DNA from: Flocculibacter collagenilyticus
GTDB lineage: Bacteria > Pseudomonadota > Gammaproteobacteria > Enterobacterales > Alteromonadaceae
DNA length: 64,000 bases
NCBI RefSeq assembly: GCF_016469335.1
Contig: NZ_CP059888.1
Span: 3,162,001 to 3,226,000, forward strand
Direction of reading: 5' to 3'
The notes beneath the pieces were generated by a model. That model saw nothing but the letters and a program-made list of their open reading frames with translations, ran no database searches and was not told the DNA's origin. This document shows, one piece after another, positions 39,045 to 48,625 of the stretch. Every line of letters starts with the position of its first letter. Position 1 is the first letter of the stretch. The position numbers and the translations under genes were made by a program.

Positions 39045-39457
39045 AACTTAGCTCTCCTGTCTGTATTTAATGGTATAACAACTGAAATGGCCTATCTCCG
39101 TTAGCGGTATCAATTTAGCCAAACTTATTTTTAGTATTCATGGTGTTGCTGAGCATTGCAAGTGTAACATTGGAGTGAAAGCCTACGCTGGCTTTCATTC
39201 TTAAGAGAAACACTATGCAGCTAGGTCATATAATTAATCGCAATGCGGGAGCAAAACCAACGGTAAGTTTTTCTGCTTGAGTGTCCCTTCTTGAATAAAC
39301 TACCTTGAATAAACTGCCTTGATTGAACTGAATTGTTATAGCGGGCATGGCTACATAAGAAATACAACTAAATCCCATTAATTAGAAACAAAAATAGCGC
39401 CTGGGCATTCCTTTACGGTTAACACCTCAAACTTTACCAAGCCCGCATGTTCACTTG
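39045..39457. other. Intergenic region with tandem repeats
   Basis: No gene visible. It contains a 14-base tandem repeat CTTGAATAAACTNC (39290-39303, 39304-39317, and a degenerate third copy from 39318) and a small hairpin GAAAGCC/GGCTTTC around 39180-39200. The region looks like decaying accessory sequence between the hydrolase and the broken acetyltransferase. Confidence 0.5.
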
Positions 39458-39964
39458 CTAACCTTTTGCAGAAAAAGATTCATGGTAAGTAACTATACCT
39501 CGAGGCCAGCTCCCTTGAATTAACAAAGCTTGAAAGTATTCTGGTGGCACATCGGGAAGCACCAAACTCTCTCTAGGATTGAAACCAAAACGACGGTAGT
39601 AGTGAGAATCGCCAAGCAATACACAACCGCTGGCGTTAATGTTATTTAACTCTTGAATAGCTGCATTCATCAGCTTTGAGCCAATACCTTTATTCTGATC
39701 ACAAGGAAGAACTGAGATTGGCCCCAAGCCATACCAGCTATCAGCGCCATCTGAAATAGTAACGGGCGAAAGCGCCACATGACCAAGGATATTGCCCTCG
39801 TCTTCGGCCACTAGAGAAATGGATAACGCACCTGATTCACGAAGCGCCTTTACAATGAACTGCTCCGTATGTTAGGTGTGTGGCGCTTCAAGAAACGCAG
39901 CAATAATAAGCTCATGGATGTGTTGAACATCATTTTGCTGTTCTCTACGGATACTAATATTCAA
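39458..39964 (-). pseudogene. GNAT N-acetyltransferase interrupted by an in-frame stop
   Basis: Reading the minus strand from a TTG at 39962-39964 (GGAAA upstream) gives NISIRREQQNDVQ, then IIAAFLEAPHT, a TAA at 39872-39874, then HTEQFIVKALRESG and SISLVAEDEG in the same frame, continuing to the stop at 39458. The two halves together make one GNAT (AAC/RimI-like) enzyme: APH-x-x-HTEQFIV at the N-terminus and the acetyl-CoA loop QNKGIGSKLMNAAI later. A single base change in a codon between APHT and HTEQ explains the break. Either a recent pseudogene or a sequencing error. Confidence 0.8.
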
Positions 39965-40367
39965 TTAAATATTTCCTTAAAGGTCGTCACGGTAAAGCGC
40001 ATTAATAGCACAGCTCGGGCTTTACCACGCTAGCCAAGCATATTTGGCGTACATAAAACGTTTGACAGTGAAAGGTTATAAAAAGTGTATTTACTACATT
40101 TACTGAGAAGTTATTAGATAGTACCCACTTTTTAAAATGATATAGCAGATAAAACATACTAAATAAAGCGAGTAGTAGATAGATGCTCTAGTGCGATAAC
40201 CTAAAATTTATTAGGAGTGTGGTTAATCCTGTGCAATCAATACAGCACTGTCACTTTTATGATTTTTTAACAATTAACTATTAATAAAATGACGTTATAA
40301 AAAGAGCTAAATACTCGTATTTAGCTCTTTAAGGTAAGGTTGTAGCAGGTGCGTTTAATAACCTAAA
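39965..40367. other. Intergenic region, terminator at its right end
   Basis: AT-rich spacer with no visible gene apart from the terminator at 40301-40330 that ends the OmpA-family transcript. No insertion sequence or RNA gene was recognised. Confidence 0.5.
40291..40330 (-). terminator. Intrinsic terminator of the OmpA-family gene
   Basis: A perfect 13-bp stem (40301-40313 with 40318-40330, loop CTCG) followed on the minus strand by CTTTTTATAAC. It lies 38 bases past the stop codon of the OmpA-family gene. Confidence 0.85.
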
Positions 40368-41573
40368 TTATTTATTAGGTCTAAGTACTTTTTCGCGCTT
40401 GGTTGCCGTCATGCGTGCTTCAATCCGGCGATTAGCACGGTGCGCTGCTTCTGTATTACCCTCTTTAAGCAGTTGCGTTTCGCCATACCCTTTCCATGTT
40501 ACTCGCGAAGCATCAATTTGATAATCTTCAATCAAAATTTGTGCTACGTTCTTGGCACGGCGTTCAGATAGATTTTGGTTATAGTCTTCTTTTCCAGGGG
40601 CTGATGCATGCCCTTCAATTTCCACTTTTTCTTCAGGAAATTTCTTCATAAATGCTGCAACTTCTGCAACTTCATCTCGAAATTGCGGACGTACTACATC
40701 ACTTTCAGTTTCAAATAATACTTTTACTTTAAAACGTACTGGTACATCTTGATAAACCGTACAGCCTTTACCATCTACTAACTCAGTTTTCGGTGTGTCT
40801 GGACATTGATCGTCCTGATCTGCCACGCCGTCTCTATCTGTATCTAACGGCTGATTAGCAGCGCCTCTTAATTTACAACCAAATGAGTTTACTGTTTCGC
40901 CCCACGGAGTGTCTGGACACTTATCGTTTTCGTCTAACACACCATCGCGATCCGAATCCGCTTTCTTTACTATTTCGTTACGGTGATCAGGCTTAGTTGG
41001 CCTTATGATTGGTTTTTTAGCGTTACCACCAAAGTGATAAAGTACGCTGGCAACTAGCTGCACATCACTACTGCCGCCACCAATTTCTTTTAGTAGACCC
41101 GCTTCTAATTGATATGAAAAATGATCATTTAATTTTGCGCGCATTCCCGCACCAAGTTTTGCCGCCGTGTCGCTTACATTTCTTGTTGCGTAATCAACAT
41201 CTATATGATGTAGGCCACCAACTAAATAGAGAGGGCCGTTATTTAAAAATCGTAATGCATCAATGCCATACATTCCGGCATCTTGAGCGTTGTCAGTGCC
41301 TTTAACATCTAACTCCATGTCTTGAATTGAAAAGCGCACTTCCCAAGGCTGAGAGTAACGATACCCCGTTGAAAGCTGCCATAGATTTCCGCTTTCAAAT
41401 CCAACATCTGGTTGTGCAAAAGTGCGGTCATCATCAGGATTAAATAGACCAAAGCCTAACCCTACATTCCATTGATTAGCTATTTGTTTTGATAAATCTA
41501 CTGGTGCAGCGTGTAGCGTTGCAGAAGATAAAGTGGCTAGCATTAACCCCGTTATTATTTTTCGTTGCTTCAT
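40368..41573 (-). CDS. OmpA-family outer-membrane protein with calcium-binding (thrombospondin type 3) repeats
   Basis: 401 residues. Signal peptide (1-22, ending LHA). An N-terminal beta-barrel (about 30-185) resembles OmpA/OprF barrels. Two Asp-rich repeats follow (DSDRDGVLDENDKCPDTP and DTDRDGVADQDDQCPDTP, each with a nearby second Cys). The C-terminal OmpA peptidoglycan-binding domain has VEIEGHASAPG, NLSERRAKNVAQILIED and GYGETQLLKEGNT, then ANRRIEARM. Likely structural, linking outer membrane and peptidoglycan. Confidence 0.94.
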   Translation of the reverse strand: MKQRKIITGLMLATLSSATLHAAPVDLSKQIANQWNVGLGFGLFNPDDDRTFAQPDVGFESGNLWQLSTGYRYSQPWEVRFSIQDMELDVKGTDNAQDAGMYGIDALRFLNNGPLYLVGGLHHIDVDYATRNVSDTAAKLGAGMRAKLNDHFSYQLEAGLLKEIGGGSSDVQLVASVLYHFGGNAKKPIIRPTKPDHRNEIVKKADSDRDGVLDENDKCPDTPWGETVNSFGCKLRGAANQPLDTDRDGVADQDDQCPDTPKTELVDGKGCTVYQDVPVRFKVKVLFETESDVVRPQFRDEVAEVAAFMKKFPEEKVEIEGHASAPGKEDYNQNLSERRAKNVAQILIEDYQIDASRVTWKGYGETQLLKEGNTEAAHRANRRIEARMTATKREKVLRPNK

Positions 41574-41682
41574 GTCATCCCCTTTTTATTTATTAATTTA
41601 TACTCAAAGCTATTGAAGATGTAGCTAGGTAGATACAGTATAAAGGAATATAATCAAATTACGATTTAACTTATTAAAAATG

Positions 41683-44328
41683 TTACATATTTAGATTGGG
41701 TGCTAACCATTTCTCAGCGTCTTGCTGTGACCAATGTTTACGTTTTGCATAATCGAGCATTTGGTCATGCTTTATTTTTGCCACTGCAAAATATTTTGCA
41801 TCTGGGTGTGAAAAGTACCAACCAGACACGGCCGCACCTGGCCACATGGCGTAGCTTTCCGTGAGTGCAAGCCCAATATTTTTTTCTACCTCAAGTAGCT
41901 GCCACAATGTCGCTTTTTCCGTGTGCTCTGGGCATGCTGGATAACCAGGAGCGGGACGAATACCTTGATATTGCTCTTTAATTAATGCTTCGTTATCCAG
42001 CATTTCATTTTCAGCATAGCCCCAGTATTCTTTGCGAATTTGAGCATGAAGATATTCTGCAAGTGCTTCGGCTAACCTATCAGCAACTGCTTTTACTAAA
42101 ATATTTTGATAGTCGTCATGCTCATCTGCATACTGCTGAGCTAGCTCTTCAGCACCAAACCCTGCGCATACGGCAAACGCGCCTATATAGTCGGATATGT
42201 GCGTATCCACAGGCGCAATATAGTCTGCTAAGCAGCGATTAAACTGCCCGTCTTTTTTCTTAGCTTGCTGTCTTAGATGATGTAAAGTAGCAATAGGAGT
42301 GTGTCTGGCCTCGTCTTGATAAACTTCAATATCGTCATGGTTGGTGGTATTAGCTGCAAATAAACCAAACACTGCATGCGCTTGGATCAAGTTTTCTGCA
42401 ATAATTTTGTCAATTAAAGCGTTTGCATCAGCAAACAGTTTCTTCGCCTCTTCCCCAATTAATTCATGCTGTAAAATTGCTGGATATTTACCCGATAATT
42501 GCCACGTTAAAAAGAAAGGTGTCCAGTCGATATATTGCCTAACCGTAGTTAAATCAACGTTTCGTAAAACTTGTACTCCCAATTTTTTAGGTATAGGTGG
42601 TGTGTATGAGTGCCACTCAATCGCCAGTTTATTTTCCCGCGCAGTAGCAAGATCAATCAATTGCTGCTGGCTGTATTTGCGTTCATGTTGAGTGATTACA
42701 CGCTCATAATCTTTATCCAGCTGCGCAACAAAATCTTGTTTATGTTGCTCACTAAGTAATTGGCTCGCGACTGAAACACTACGAGATGCATTTGCGACAT
42801 ACACCACAGGCTGTTGATAGTGCTCATTAATTTTCACTGCTGTATGCGCCTTTGAAGTGGTTGCACCACCAATTAACAACGGAATAGAGAATTGCTGGCG
42901 TTCCATTTCTTGCGCAATGTATACCATTTCATCCAATGACGGAGTAATTAAGCCTGACAGACCTATCATGTCTACATTATGTTGCTTGGCTTCCTGTAGA
43001 ATGGTTTCACACGGAACCATTACGCCTAAATCAATAACTTCGTAATTGTTACATTGCAGTACCACGCCCACAATATTCTTGCCTATGTCGTGCACATCGC
43101 CTTTTACAGTGGCCATTAATATTTTGCCGTTGGTTTCACCTTGTGCTTTGTCTGCTTCTAAATAGGGTTGTAAATAAGCAACTGCTTTTTTCATTACCCT
43201 TGCTGATTTAACGACTTGCGGTAGAAACATTTTGCCATCGCCAAATAGATCTCCAACCACGTTCATGCCGTCCATCAACGGACCTTCAATAACATGCAGC
43301 GGCCGCGCTACTTGCTGCCTTACTTCCTCTGTATCTTGCTCAATATACTCGGTAATGCCTTTTACTAATGCATGCTCTAATCGTTTGGCTACAGGCCAAG
43401 TGCGCCACTCCAAATCTTCGGTCACATCTGACGTGCCACCTTTATTATATTTTGGTGCAATCGCTAACAGTTTATCAGTAGCATTGGGGTGGCGATTTAG
43501 CACTACATCCTCAACCGCTTCTTTTAATTCTTCGGGAATATCGTCATAAACAGTTAACTGTCCCGCATTCACAATTCCCATATCCATGCCGGCGTCTACC
43601 GCATGATAAAGAAATACAGAGTGAATAGCTTCACGTACTGGATTATTACCGCGAAACGAGAATGATACGTTAGATACACCGCCCGACACTTTAGCGTAAG
43701 GCAGCTGTTGCTTAATTTGCCGAGTCGCTTCTATAAAATCGACCGCATAATTATTGTGTTCTTCTATACCTGTGCCAATCGCAAAAATATTTGGATCAAA
43801 AATAATGTCTTGCGGTGGCAGCTTCACTTTTTCAACTAAAATTTGATATGAACGCTGGCATATTTCAAACTTTCTTTGCTGCGTATCGGCTTGCCCTTCT
43901 TCATCAAATGCCATCACGACGACGGCTGCACCATAACGTTTAACCTTAGTCGCATGTTCTATAAAAGCCGCTTCACCTTCTTTTAGAGAAATAGAATTAA
44001 CAATGGGCTTACCTTGAATGCATTTTAAGCCTGCTTCAATAACTTCCCATTTGGACGAGTCAATCATAATAGGCACGCGCGAAATATCGGGTTCAGCGGC
44101 AACTAAATTTAAAAACTTAACCATAGCAGCTTTAGAGTCCAACATGGCTTCATCCATGTTGATATCTATAATTTGTGCACCATTCTCAACTTGTTGCCGG
44201 GCAACCTCTAACGCAGGTTCATATTCTCCAGCTAAAATAAGACGCTTAAATTTTGCTGATCCCGTTACATTGGTTCTTTCACCAACGTTAATAAACACTG
44301 CCTGTTTAGTGCGTAACTGATTATGCAT
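41683..44328 (-). CDS. metH: Methionine synthase, cobalamin-dependent: pterin-, B12- and reactivation-domain subunit
   Basis: 881 residues. Domains: methyltetrahydrofolate (pterin-binding) domain at about 1-290 ([23 protein letters not shown]), B12 cap and binding domain with [16 protein letters not shown] (axial His) and [13 protein letters not shown], then the AdoMet reactivation domain with [15 protein letters not shown]. Together this is everything in E. coli MetH except the homocysteine domain. The ATG (44326-44328) overlaps the upstream gene by 8 bases and has AGGAG 6 bases before it, so it is a genuine coupled start. Works with the 381-residue partner to methylate homocysteine. Confidence 0.93.
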   Translation of the reverse strand: MHNQLRTKQAVFINVGERTNVTGSAKFKRLILAGEYEPALEVARQQVENGAQIIDINMDEAMLDSKAAMVKFLNLVAAEPDISRVPIMIDSSKWEVIEAGLKCIQGKPIVNSISLKEGEAAFIEHATKVKRYGAAVVVMAFDEEGQADTQQRKFEICQRSYQILVEKVKLPPQDIIFDPNIFAIGTGIEEHNNYAVDFIEATRQIKQQLPYAKVSGGVSNVSFSFRGNNPVREAIHSVFLYHAVDAGMDMGIVNAGQLTVYDDIPEELKEAVEDVVLNRHPNATDKLLAIAPKYNKGGTSDVTEDLEWRTWPVAKRLEHALVKGITEYIEQDTEEVRQQVARPLHVIEGPLMDGMNVVGDLFGDGKMFLPQVVKSARVMKKAVAYLQPYLEADKAQGETNGKILMATVKGDVHDIGKNIVGVVLQCNNYEVIDLGVMVPCETILQEAKQHNVDMIGLSGLITPSLDEMVYIAQEMERQQFSIPLLIGGATTSKAHTAVKINEHYQQPVVYVANASRSVSVASQLLSEQHKQDFVAQLDKDYERVITQHERKYSQQQLIDLATARENKLAIEWHSYTPPIPKKLGVQVLRNVDLTTVRQYIDWTPFFLTWQLSGKYPAILQHELIGEEAKKLFADANALIDKIIAENLIQAHAVFGLFAANTTNHDDIEVYQDEARHTPIATLHHLRQQAKKKDGQFNRCLADYIAPVDTHISDYIGAFAVCAGFGAEELAQQYADEHDDYQNILVKAVADRLAEALAEYLHAQIRKEYWGYAENEMLDNEALIKEQYQGIRPAPGYPACPEHTEKATLWQLLEVEKNIGLALTESYAMWPGAAVSGWYFSHPDAKYFAVAKIKHDQMLDYAKRKHWSQQDAEKWLAPNLNM

Positions 44329-45466
44329 GCTCCGCTCCTGCTTTATTAGCATCAGCTTGAACTGTAAATGCTTCAAGTCCAGAGAGTCGAAAAGCATGGT
44401 TTGATTCAGGTAATGTTCTAGGCTTAATGTCTTTGACTGCATGCGCAATAGCAGAAATATGATCAGGACGAGTACCGCAACAGCCGCCAAGAATATTTAC
44501 AAAACCAGACTCAGCCCACTCTTTTAATTGTTCGGCCATTTGTTGCGGAGACAGGTCATATTCACCAAACTCATTCGGCAGCCCCGCATTGGGATGAACC
44601 GATATATAACTTTCACTGATACGAGACAATTCTTGTACATACTGGCGGAGCATGTCTGGCCCTAACGCGCAGTTTAACCCCACTGCTAACGGCGACGCAT
44701 GGCTGAGCGAATTATAAAATGCTTCCGTTGTTTGTCCTGTAAGCGTTCTACCAGAGGCATCGGTTATCGTGCCTGAAATCATAATCGGCAACTCTATTTG
44801 CCACTTTTCAAAGACTTCAAACACTGCAAATACTGCCGCTTTTGCGTTTAATGTATCAAAGACCGTTTCAATCATAATGATATCTGCGCCGCCTTTTATT
44901 AACGCTTCAGTCGATTCAACATAGGCATTAACTAACTCATCAAAGCCAATATTTCTAAAGCCGGGATCATTCACATCCGGCGAAATTGAACAAGTGCGAT
45001 TTGTCGGCCCCAACACCCCAGCAACAAACCGTGGCTTGCTTGGGTTACTTGCTGTCATTCTGTCTGCAGCATCGCGCGCCAACCGTGCTGACGCGTAATT
45101 AATCTCGGCAGAAAGCTCTGCCATTTCATAATCAGCCATGGCAACCGCCGTAGAATTAAAGGTATTTGTTTCAATAATATCTGCGCCGGCATCTAAATAC
45201 GCTAAGTGAATATCAGTAATGATGCTGGGCTGAGTAAGTGACAATAGGTCATTATTGCCTTTTAATAAGCAGGGCCATTTTGCAAAACGCTTGCCACGAA
45301 AACCATTCTCATCCAGCTTTCTTGCTTGGATCATTGTTCCCATGGCTCCATCAAGAATTAAAATATCTGTTGCTAAACGCGCTTTAAGTGCTGTGATACG
45401 GTGATATAAAGGTGTAACGTCTAGTTCAATTGAGCTGATATCTAATGGTGTTATTTGATTACTCAC
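44321..45466 (-). CDS. Methionine synthase homocysteine-binding subunit (split MetH N-terminal part)
   Basis: 381 residues. Homocysteine S-methyltransferase domain of Met[27 protein letters not shown], the zinc-binding Cys in VGLNCALGP, and the pair in [14 protein letters not shown]. It ends where the E. coli linker to the pterin domain would be. The start is a GTG at 45464-45466 overlapping the metA stop (GTGA). Its stop overlaps the ATG of the second subunit by 8 bases. The two halves must associate to act. Confidence 0.92.
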   Translation of the reverse strand: MSNQITPLDISSIELDVTPLYHRITALKARLATDILILDGAMGTMIQARKLDENGFRGKRFAKWPCLLKGNNDLLSLTQPSIITDIHLAYLDAGADIIETNTFNSTAVAMADYEMAELSAEINYASARLARDAADRMTASNPSKPRFVAGVLGPTNRTCSISPDVNDPGFRNIGFDELVNAYVESTEALIKGGADIIMIETVFDTLNAKAAVFAVFEVFEKWQIELPIMISGTITDASGRTLTGQTTEAFYNSLSHASPLAVGLNCALGPDMLRQYVQELSRISESYISVHPNAGLPNEFGEYDLSPQQMAEQLKEWAESGFVNILGGCCGTRPDHISAIAHAVKDIKPRTLPESNHAFRLSGLEAFTVQADANKAGAEHA

Positions 45467-46587
45467 AATGCAGCTCCGTTTTGCTGAGTAGAATGTTGAA
45501 TAGATTGAATAGGTTGAATAGGTTGAATGGATTCAATGCTGTGTGTTCTAACTTTAGTTAAATCGTACGGCGTTGTTTGATAGACACAATAATTTAGCCA
45601 ATTATTAAATAATAAATGACCATGACTTTGCCATTTATTACGCGGCTTATTTAACGACTTACTATGTGCTAGCCCGCTGGCCTGTGTTGAAAACTCACTT
45701 AACTCACTGCACTCACTTAACTCACTACACTCACAATCAAGTAAGCTCGCTTCAGTTACATTAACGTGTTCAGGATAATAATTTTCAGGTGCTGTTAATT
45801 CATCATTTTTTTCACGATTTTTTTCATTATTAGCAAGATCGCGTACATATTCTTGGTGAAGCGTTAATGCATCATATTCTGGATGACCCGTTACAAAAAC
45901 AAACGGCTGTTTAATACTTTTTATTAAATACGCTCCCACCTCTTCTGAACCCGCTAAAATGTCTAGTGCATGACACTGCATTATCTGCTCGACTGGCGCT
46001 TGTACATAGCGTGAGTGTGGCACCCAGAATTCGTCATCAAAACCCTGCATAATTGGTTCATGCTGACAATATTGTTGATGTAAATATATCCCGCTGAGCT
46101 TTTTTTCTCGTAAACAGCGCTCTATACCATAAAAATAATACAGCGCCGCATGCGCAGCCCAGCATAAAAATAAACTGCTGGTTACATTCTTTTCAGCCCA
46201 ACGAAACACTTCCTGTAACTGATCCCAATAGGTGACCTCTGTATACGATACTAAACCTAGCGGAGCACCTGTAATGATTAAGCCGTCATAACAAGTCGAC
46301 TTTATCGCAGAAAAATATTGATAGAAGCTATCTAAATGCTGATGACTGGTATGTTTACTTTTATGCTGATCTAAACGAATAAAGTCTACTTCTACTTGTA
46401 ACGCCGAGTTTGCAAGCAACCTTAATAACTGTATTTCTGTTACTTCTTTATTAGGCATCAAATTTAATATCGCTAACTTTATAGGCCGAATGTCTTGCTG
46501 GGATGCACGGCTATTAGGCATAACAAATACATTTTCGCGCTGTAATGCATTAATAGCGGGCAAGTCATCTTGTACTCGTATCGGCAT
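45463..46587 (-). CDS. metA: Homoserine O-acyltransferase (MetA type), with repeat-rich extensions
   Basis: 374 residues. First committed step of methionine synthesis. Motifs: LNLMPNK, the catalytic Cys in [11 protein letters not shown], and His/Glu in VTGHPEYD. E. coli MetA is about 309 residues. The extra length here is an Asp/Glu/Ser/Cys-rich insert between [13 protein letters not shown] and [12 protein letters not shown] (residues about 275-310) and a C-terminal tail with repeated IQP. Both are encoded by tandem DNA repeats (45693-45728, period 18; 45496-45531, period 9). Operon metA-metH(N)-metH(C); a MetJ-like tract lies upstream. Confidence 0.94.
   Translation of the reverse strand: MPIRVQDDLPAINALQRENVFVMPNSRASQQDIRPIKLAILNLMPNKEVTEIQLLRLLANSALQVEVDFIRLDQHKSKHTSHQHLDSFYQYFSAIKSTCYDGLIITGAPLGLVSYTEVTYWDQLQEVFRWAEKNVTSSLFLCWAAHAALYYFYGIERCLREKKLSGIYLHQQYCQHEPIMQGFDDEFWVPHSRYVQAPVEQIMQCHALDILAGSEEVGAYLIKSIKQPFVFVTGHPEYDALTLHQEYVRDLANNEKNREKNDELTAPENYYPEHVNVTEASLLDCECSELSECSELSEFSTQASGLAHSKSLNKPRNKWQSHGHLLFNNWLNYCVYQTTPYDLTKVRTHSIESIQPIQPIQSIQHSTQQNGAAL
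45496..45531 (-). repeat. 9-bp tandem repeat in the metA 3' end
   Basis: Four consecutive copies of TTGAATAGG or close variants (45496-45504, 45505-45513, 45514-45522, 45523-45531), in frame, encode the repeated Ile-Gln-Pro tail of MetA. Period 9 keeps the frame if copy number slips. Confidence 0.85.
45693..45728 (-). repeat. 18-bp tandem repeat in the metA insert
   Basis: Two near-identical 18-base copies (45693-45710 and 45711-45728) and a partial third encode ECSELS-type repeats in an insertion absent from E. coli MetA. In frame, so expansion or contraction would not break the protein. Confidence 0.8.
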
Positions 46588-46694
46588 AATTCACATCTCA
46601 CTCTATATCTTTAATCAAGTGCGTTTTTATAAAAGCAGGCTGATCACTCAACATGTCTCTTTGAGTTGATATAAACAGTGTTGAATTATTTTTT

Positions 46695-46718
46695 AGACAT
46701 GTCAACATCTGGATGGCT
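46695..46718. promoter_or_regulatory. MetJ-like operator: three adjacent 8-mers upstream of metA
   Basis: AGACATGT (46695-46702), CAACATCT (46703-46710) and GGATGGCT (46711-46718) lie end to end, like tandem met boxes (consensus AGACGTCT). A TTGACA on the minus strand overlaps them. An inverted copy ACATGTCT occurs at 46651-46658. Methionine repression is expected for this operon; the individual matches are imperfect. Confidence 0.45.
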
Positions 46719-46821
46719 AAAAGTAAAAAATAACGGTTTAGCTAATATACCGACTAATGATTTATTTGTGCTTAGAAAAGATAGTTGGGCATTATGTAGA
46801 GAGTTAACGGCAATATTGCAC

Positions 46822-46856
46822 AAAAAAAATGGCCGCTAATGCGACCATCTTTTTTA
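46822..46856 (-). terminator. Intrinsic terminator of recA
   Basis: An 8-bp stem (46829-46836 with 46841-46848, one G-U type pair, loop TAAT) with a run of eight A on the left that becomes a U-tract on the minus strand, and T's on the right. It lies 30-40 bases past the recA stop and may work both ways. Confidence 0.8.
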
Positions 46857-46887
46857 ATGCTTAATGGAATAAACTATCGAATAAGGT

Positions 46888-47922
46888 TTACTCTCCTAAT
46901 ACAACTTCCTCGCCTTCTTCAGGCTTAATCGTTGCTTTAAGTAGCAGCATGTCGCGTAATTTCGTTTCAATTTCATTCGCAATATGCGTATTTTCTTGTA
47001 AAAACTTAATGCTGTTCGCTTTACCTTGGCCTACTTTCTCACCATTGTACGCGTACCAAGCACCCGACTTATCAACAACATCGTGCTTAACACCTAAATC
47101 TAGTAACTCGCCTTCTTTCGAGATACCTTTACCGTACATAATAATAAACTCTGCTTGTTTAAATGGCGGTGCTACTTTGTTCTTCACCACTTTAACGCGA
47201 GTCTCGTTACCAATGACTTCATCACCCTCTTTTACTGAACCTGTACGACGAATATCTAAACGTACCGATGCGTAAAATTTAAGTGCGTTACCACCTGTCG
47301 TTGTTTCAGGGTTACCGAACATTACACCAATTTTCATACGAATTTGGTTAATGAAAATACATAGCGTATTTGAACGCTTAATGTTACCTGTTAATTTACG
47401 TAATGCTTGCGACATTAAACGCGCTTGCAAGCCAACATGAGTGTCACCCATATCGCCTTCAATTTCGGCTTTTGGTGTTAGTGCAGCTACTGAGTCAACA
47501 ACAATCATGTCAACCGCGTTTGAACGTACTAGCATGTCGGCAATCTCTAACGCTTGCTCACCTGTATCAGGTTGAGATACCAGTAACTCAGCCACGTTTA
47601 CGCCTAGGTTTTCTGCATAAACAGGATCTAATGCATGCTCAGCATCAATAAACGCACAAGTTTTGCCTTTCTTCTGTGCTTCAGCGATGGTTTGTAACGT
47701 AAGGGTTGTTTTACCTGATGACTCTGGACCATAAATTTCAATAATACGACCCGTTGGTAAACCGCCTATACCTAAGGCAATGTCTAGTCCAAGTGAGCCA
47801 GTAGATACAGACTCAATATCTAACGCTTGTGAGTCACCTAAACGCATAATTGAACCTTTACCGAATTGGCGTTCAATTTGTGAAAGTGCTGCGCCTAACG
47901 CTTTTTCTTTATTGTTGTCCAT
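46888..47922 (-). CDS. recA: Recombinase RecA
   Basis: 344 residues from the ATG at 47920-47922 (a TTG at 47934 would lengthen it by 4). Catalyses strand exchange and LexA autocleavage. Walker [13 protein letters not shown] motif and loop-2 region [18 protein letters not shown] are intact; the C-terminus is acidic. An SOS box overlaps its promoter. No recX is found downstream, where many gammaproteobacteria have it. Confidence 0.98.
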   Translation of the reverse strand: MDNNKEKALGAALSQIERQFGKGSIMRLGDSQALDIESVSTGSLGLDIALGIGGLPTGRIIEIYGPESSGKTTLTLQTIAEAQKKGKTCAFIDAEHALDPVYAENLGVNVAELLVSQPDTGEQALEIADMLVRSNAVDMIVVDSVAALTPKAEIEGDMGDTHVGLQARLMSQALRKLTGNIKRSNTLCIFINQIRMKIGVMFGNPETTTGGNALKFYASVRLDIRRTGSVKEGDEVIGNETRVKVVKNKVAPPFKQAEFIIMYGKGISKEGELLDLGVKHDVVDKSGAWYAYNGEKVGQGKANSIKFLQENTHIANEIETKLRDMLLLKATIKPEEGEEVVLGE

Positions 47923-47978
47923 TTTATACCCCAACTGATCTAATGATCGTATTATTTGTATTCAATTTAATGCCAAGA

Positions 47979-48006
47979 AGTATACTGTATACTCGTACAG
48001 TATCAA
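47979..48006 (-). promoter_or_regulatory. recA promoter with embedded SOS (LexA) box
   Basis: On the minus strand -35 TTGATA (48001-48006) and -10 TATACT (47979-47984) are 16 bases apart. The 20-base LexA site at 47983-48002 has CTG, ten bases, then CAG, fully matching the consensus core and sitting between the boxes, so LexA would block RNA polymerase directly. Confidence 0.9.
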
Positions 48007-48062
48007 CCCCTGTATAATAAAATTTTAAAATTTTTTCTTAATAGCGATGCTATCTTATTGTT

Positions 48063-48587
48063 TTAAAAACTATCTGCTAGTTCATAAGCACAGGCTAATG
48101 CTTTATAAATAGTTTGCTGTCTTACAGTACTGCGATCGCCGTCAAACACATGCCTTTCTGTCTTAACTACGAGTCGACCTGCTAACGTATGCGCCCAAGC
48201 AAACCATACTGTTCCAACGGGTTTTTCGTCACTACCACCATCTGGCCCCGCAACACCACTAACAGCAATGGCAATATTTGCATTAGCAGCAGTTAGCGCG
48301 CCTTGCGCCATTTCACTTACCGTCAGTTCACTTACTGCCCCATATTTGATTAATGTACTTTCTTGCACATTAACCAATGTTTGTTTAGCGTGATTGCTAT
48401 AAGTAACAAAACTCTGATCTAAATAAGCAGAGCTACCTGCAATTTCTGTAAGCGCATAGGCAATCCCACCACCTGTACATGATTCAGCAGTGGTGATTTT
48501 TAACTTTTTAGTTGATAATAGCTGGCCTAAATCAGCTGACATTTTTACAATGTTTTCGCTTAAATCCATGGCGTTTATAGCGCTCAT
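48063..48587 (-). CDS. pncC: Nicotinamide-nucleotide amidohydrolase (CinA C-terminal type)
   Basis: About 174 residues from the ATG at 48585-48587. Deamidates NMN to NaMN in pyridine nucleotide recycling. Motifs TTAESCTGGGIAYALTEIAGSS, VTYSNHAK and AVSGVAGPDGGSDEKPVGTVWFA match CinA/PncC. Stand-alone C-terminal domain, as in E. coli. Between recA and divergent mutS, the recA-pncC-mutS order known in gammaproteobacteria. Confidence 0.93.
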   Translation of the reverse strand: MSAINAMDLSENIVKMSADLGQLLSTKKLKITTAESCTGGGIAYALTEIAGSSAYLDQSFVTYSNHAKQTLVNVQESTLIKYGAVSELTVSEMAQGALTAANANIAIAVSGVAGPDGGSDEKPVGTVWFAWAHTLAGRLVVKTERHVFDGDRSTVRQQTIYKALACAYELADSF

Positions 48588-48625
48588 AAAATGTATACCC
48601 AATAAATAACACTAGATTAAAAATT

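Larger units (their letters stand above)
46588..46887. other. Intergenic region upstream of metA
   Basis: Holds the MetJ-like tract (46695-46718), a second inverted 8-mer (46651-46658) and the recA terminator near the right end. No gene visible. Confidence 0.6.

Noticed and set aside
44321..44328. Split metH interpreted as a frameshift error
   Set aside because: The second gene has its own AGGAG and ATG, both genes end and begin cleanly, and the break is in the domain linker; a real split fits better, though sister genomes should confirm.
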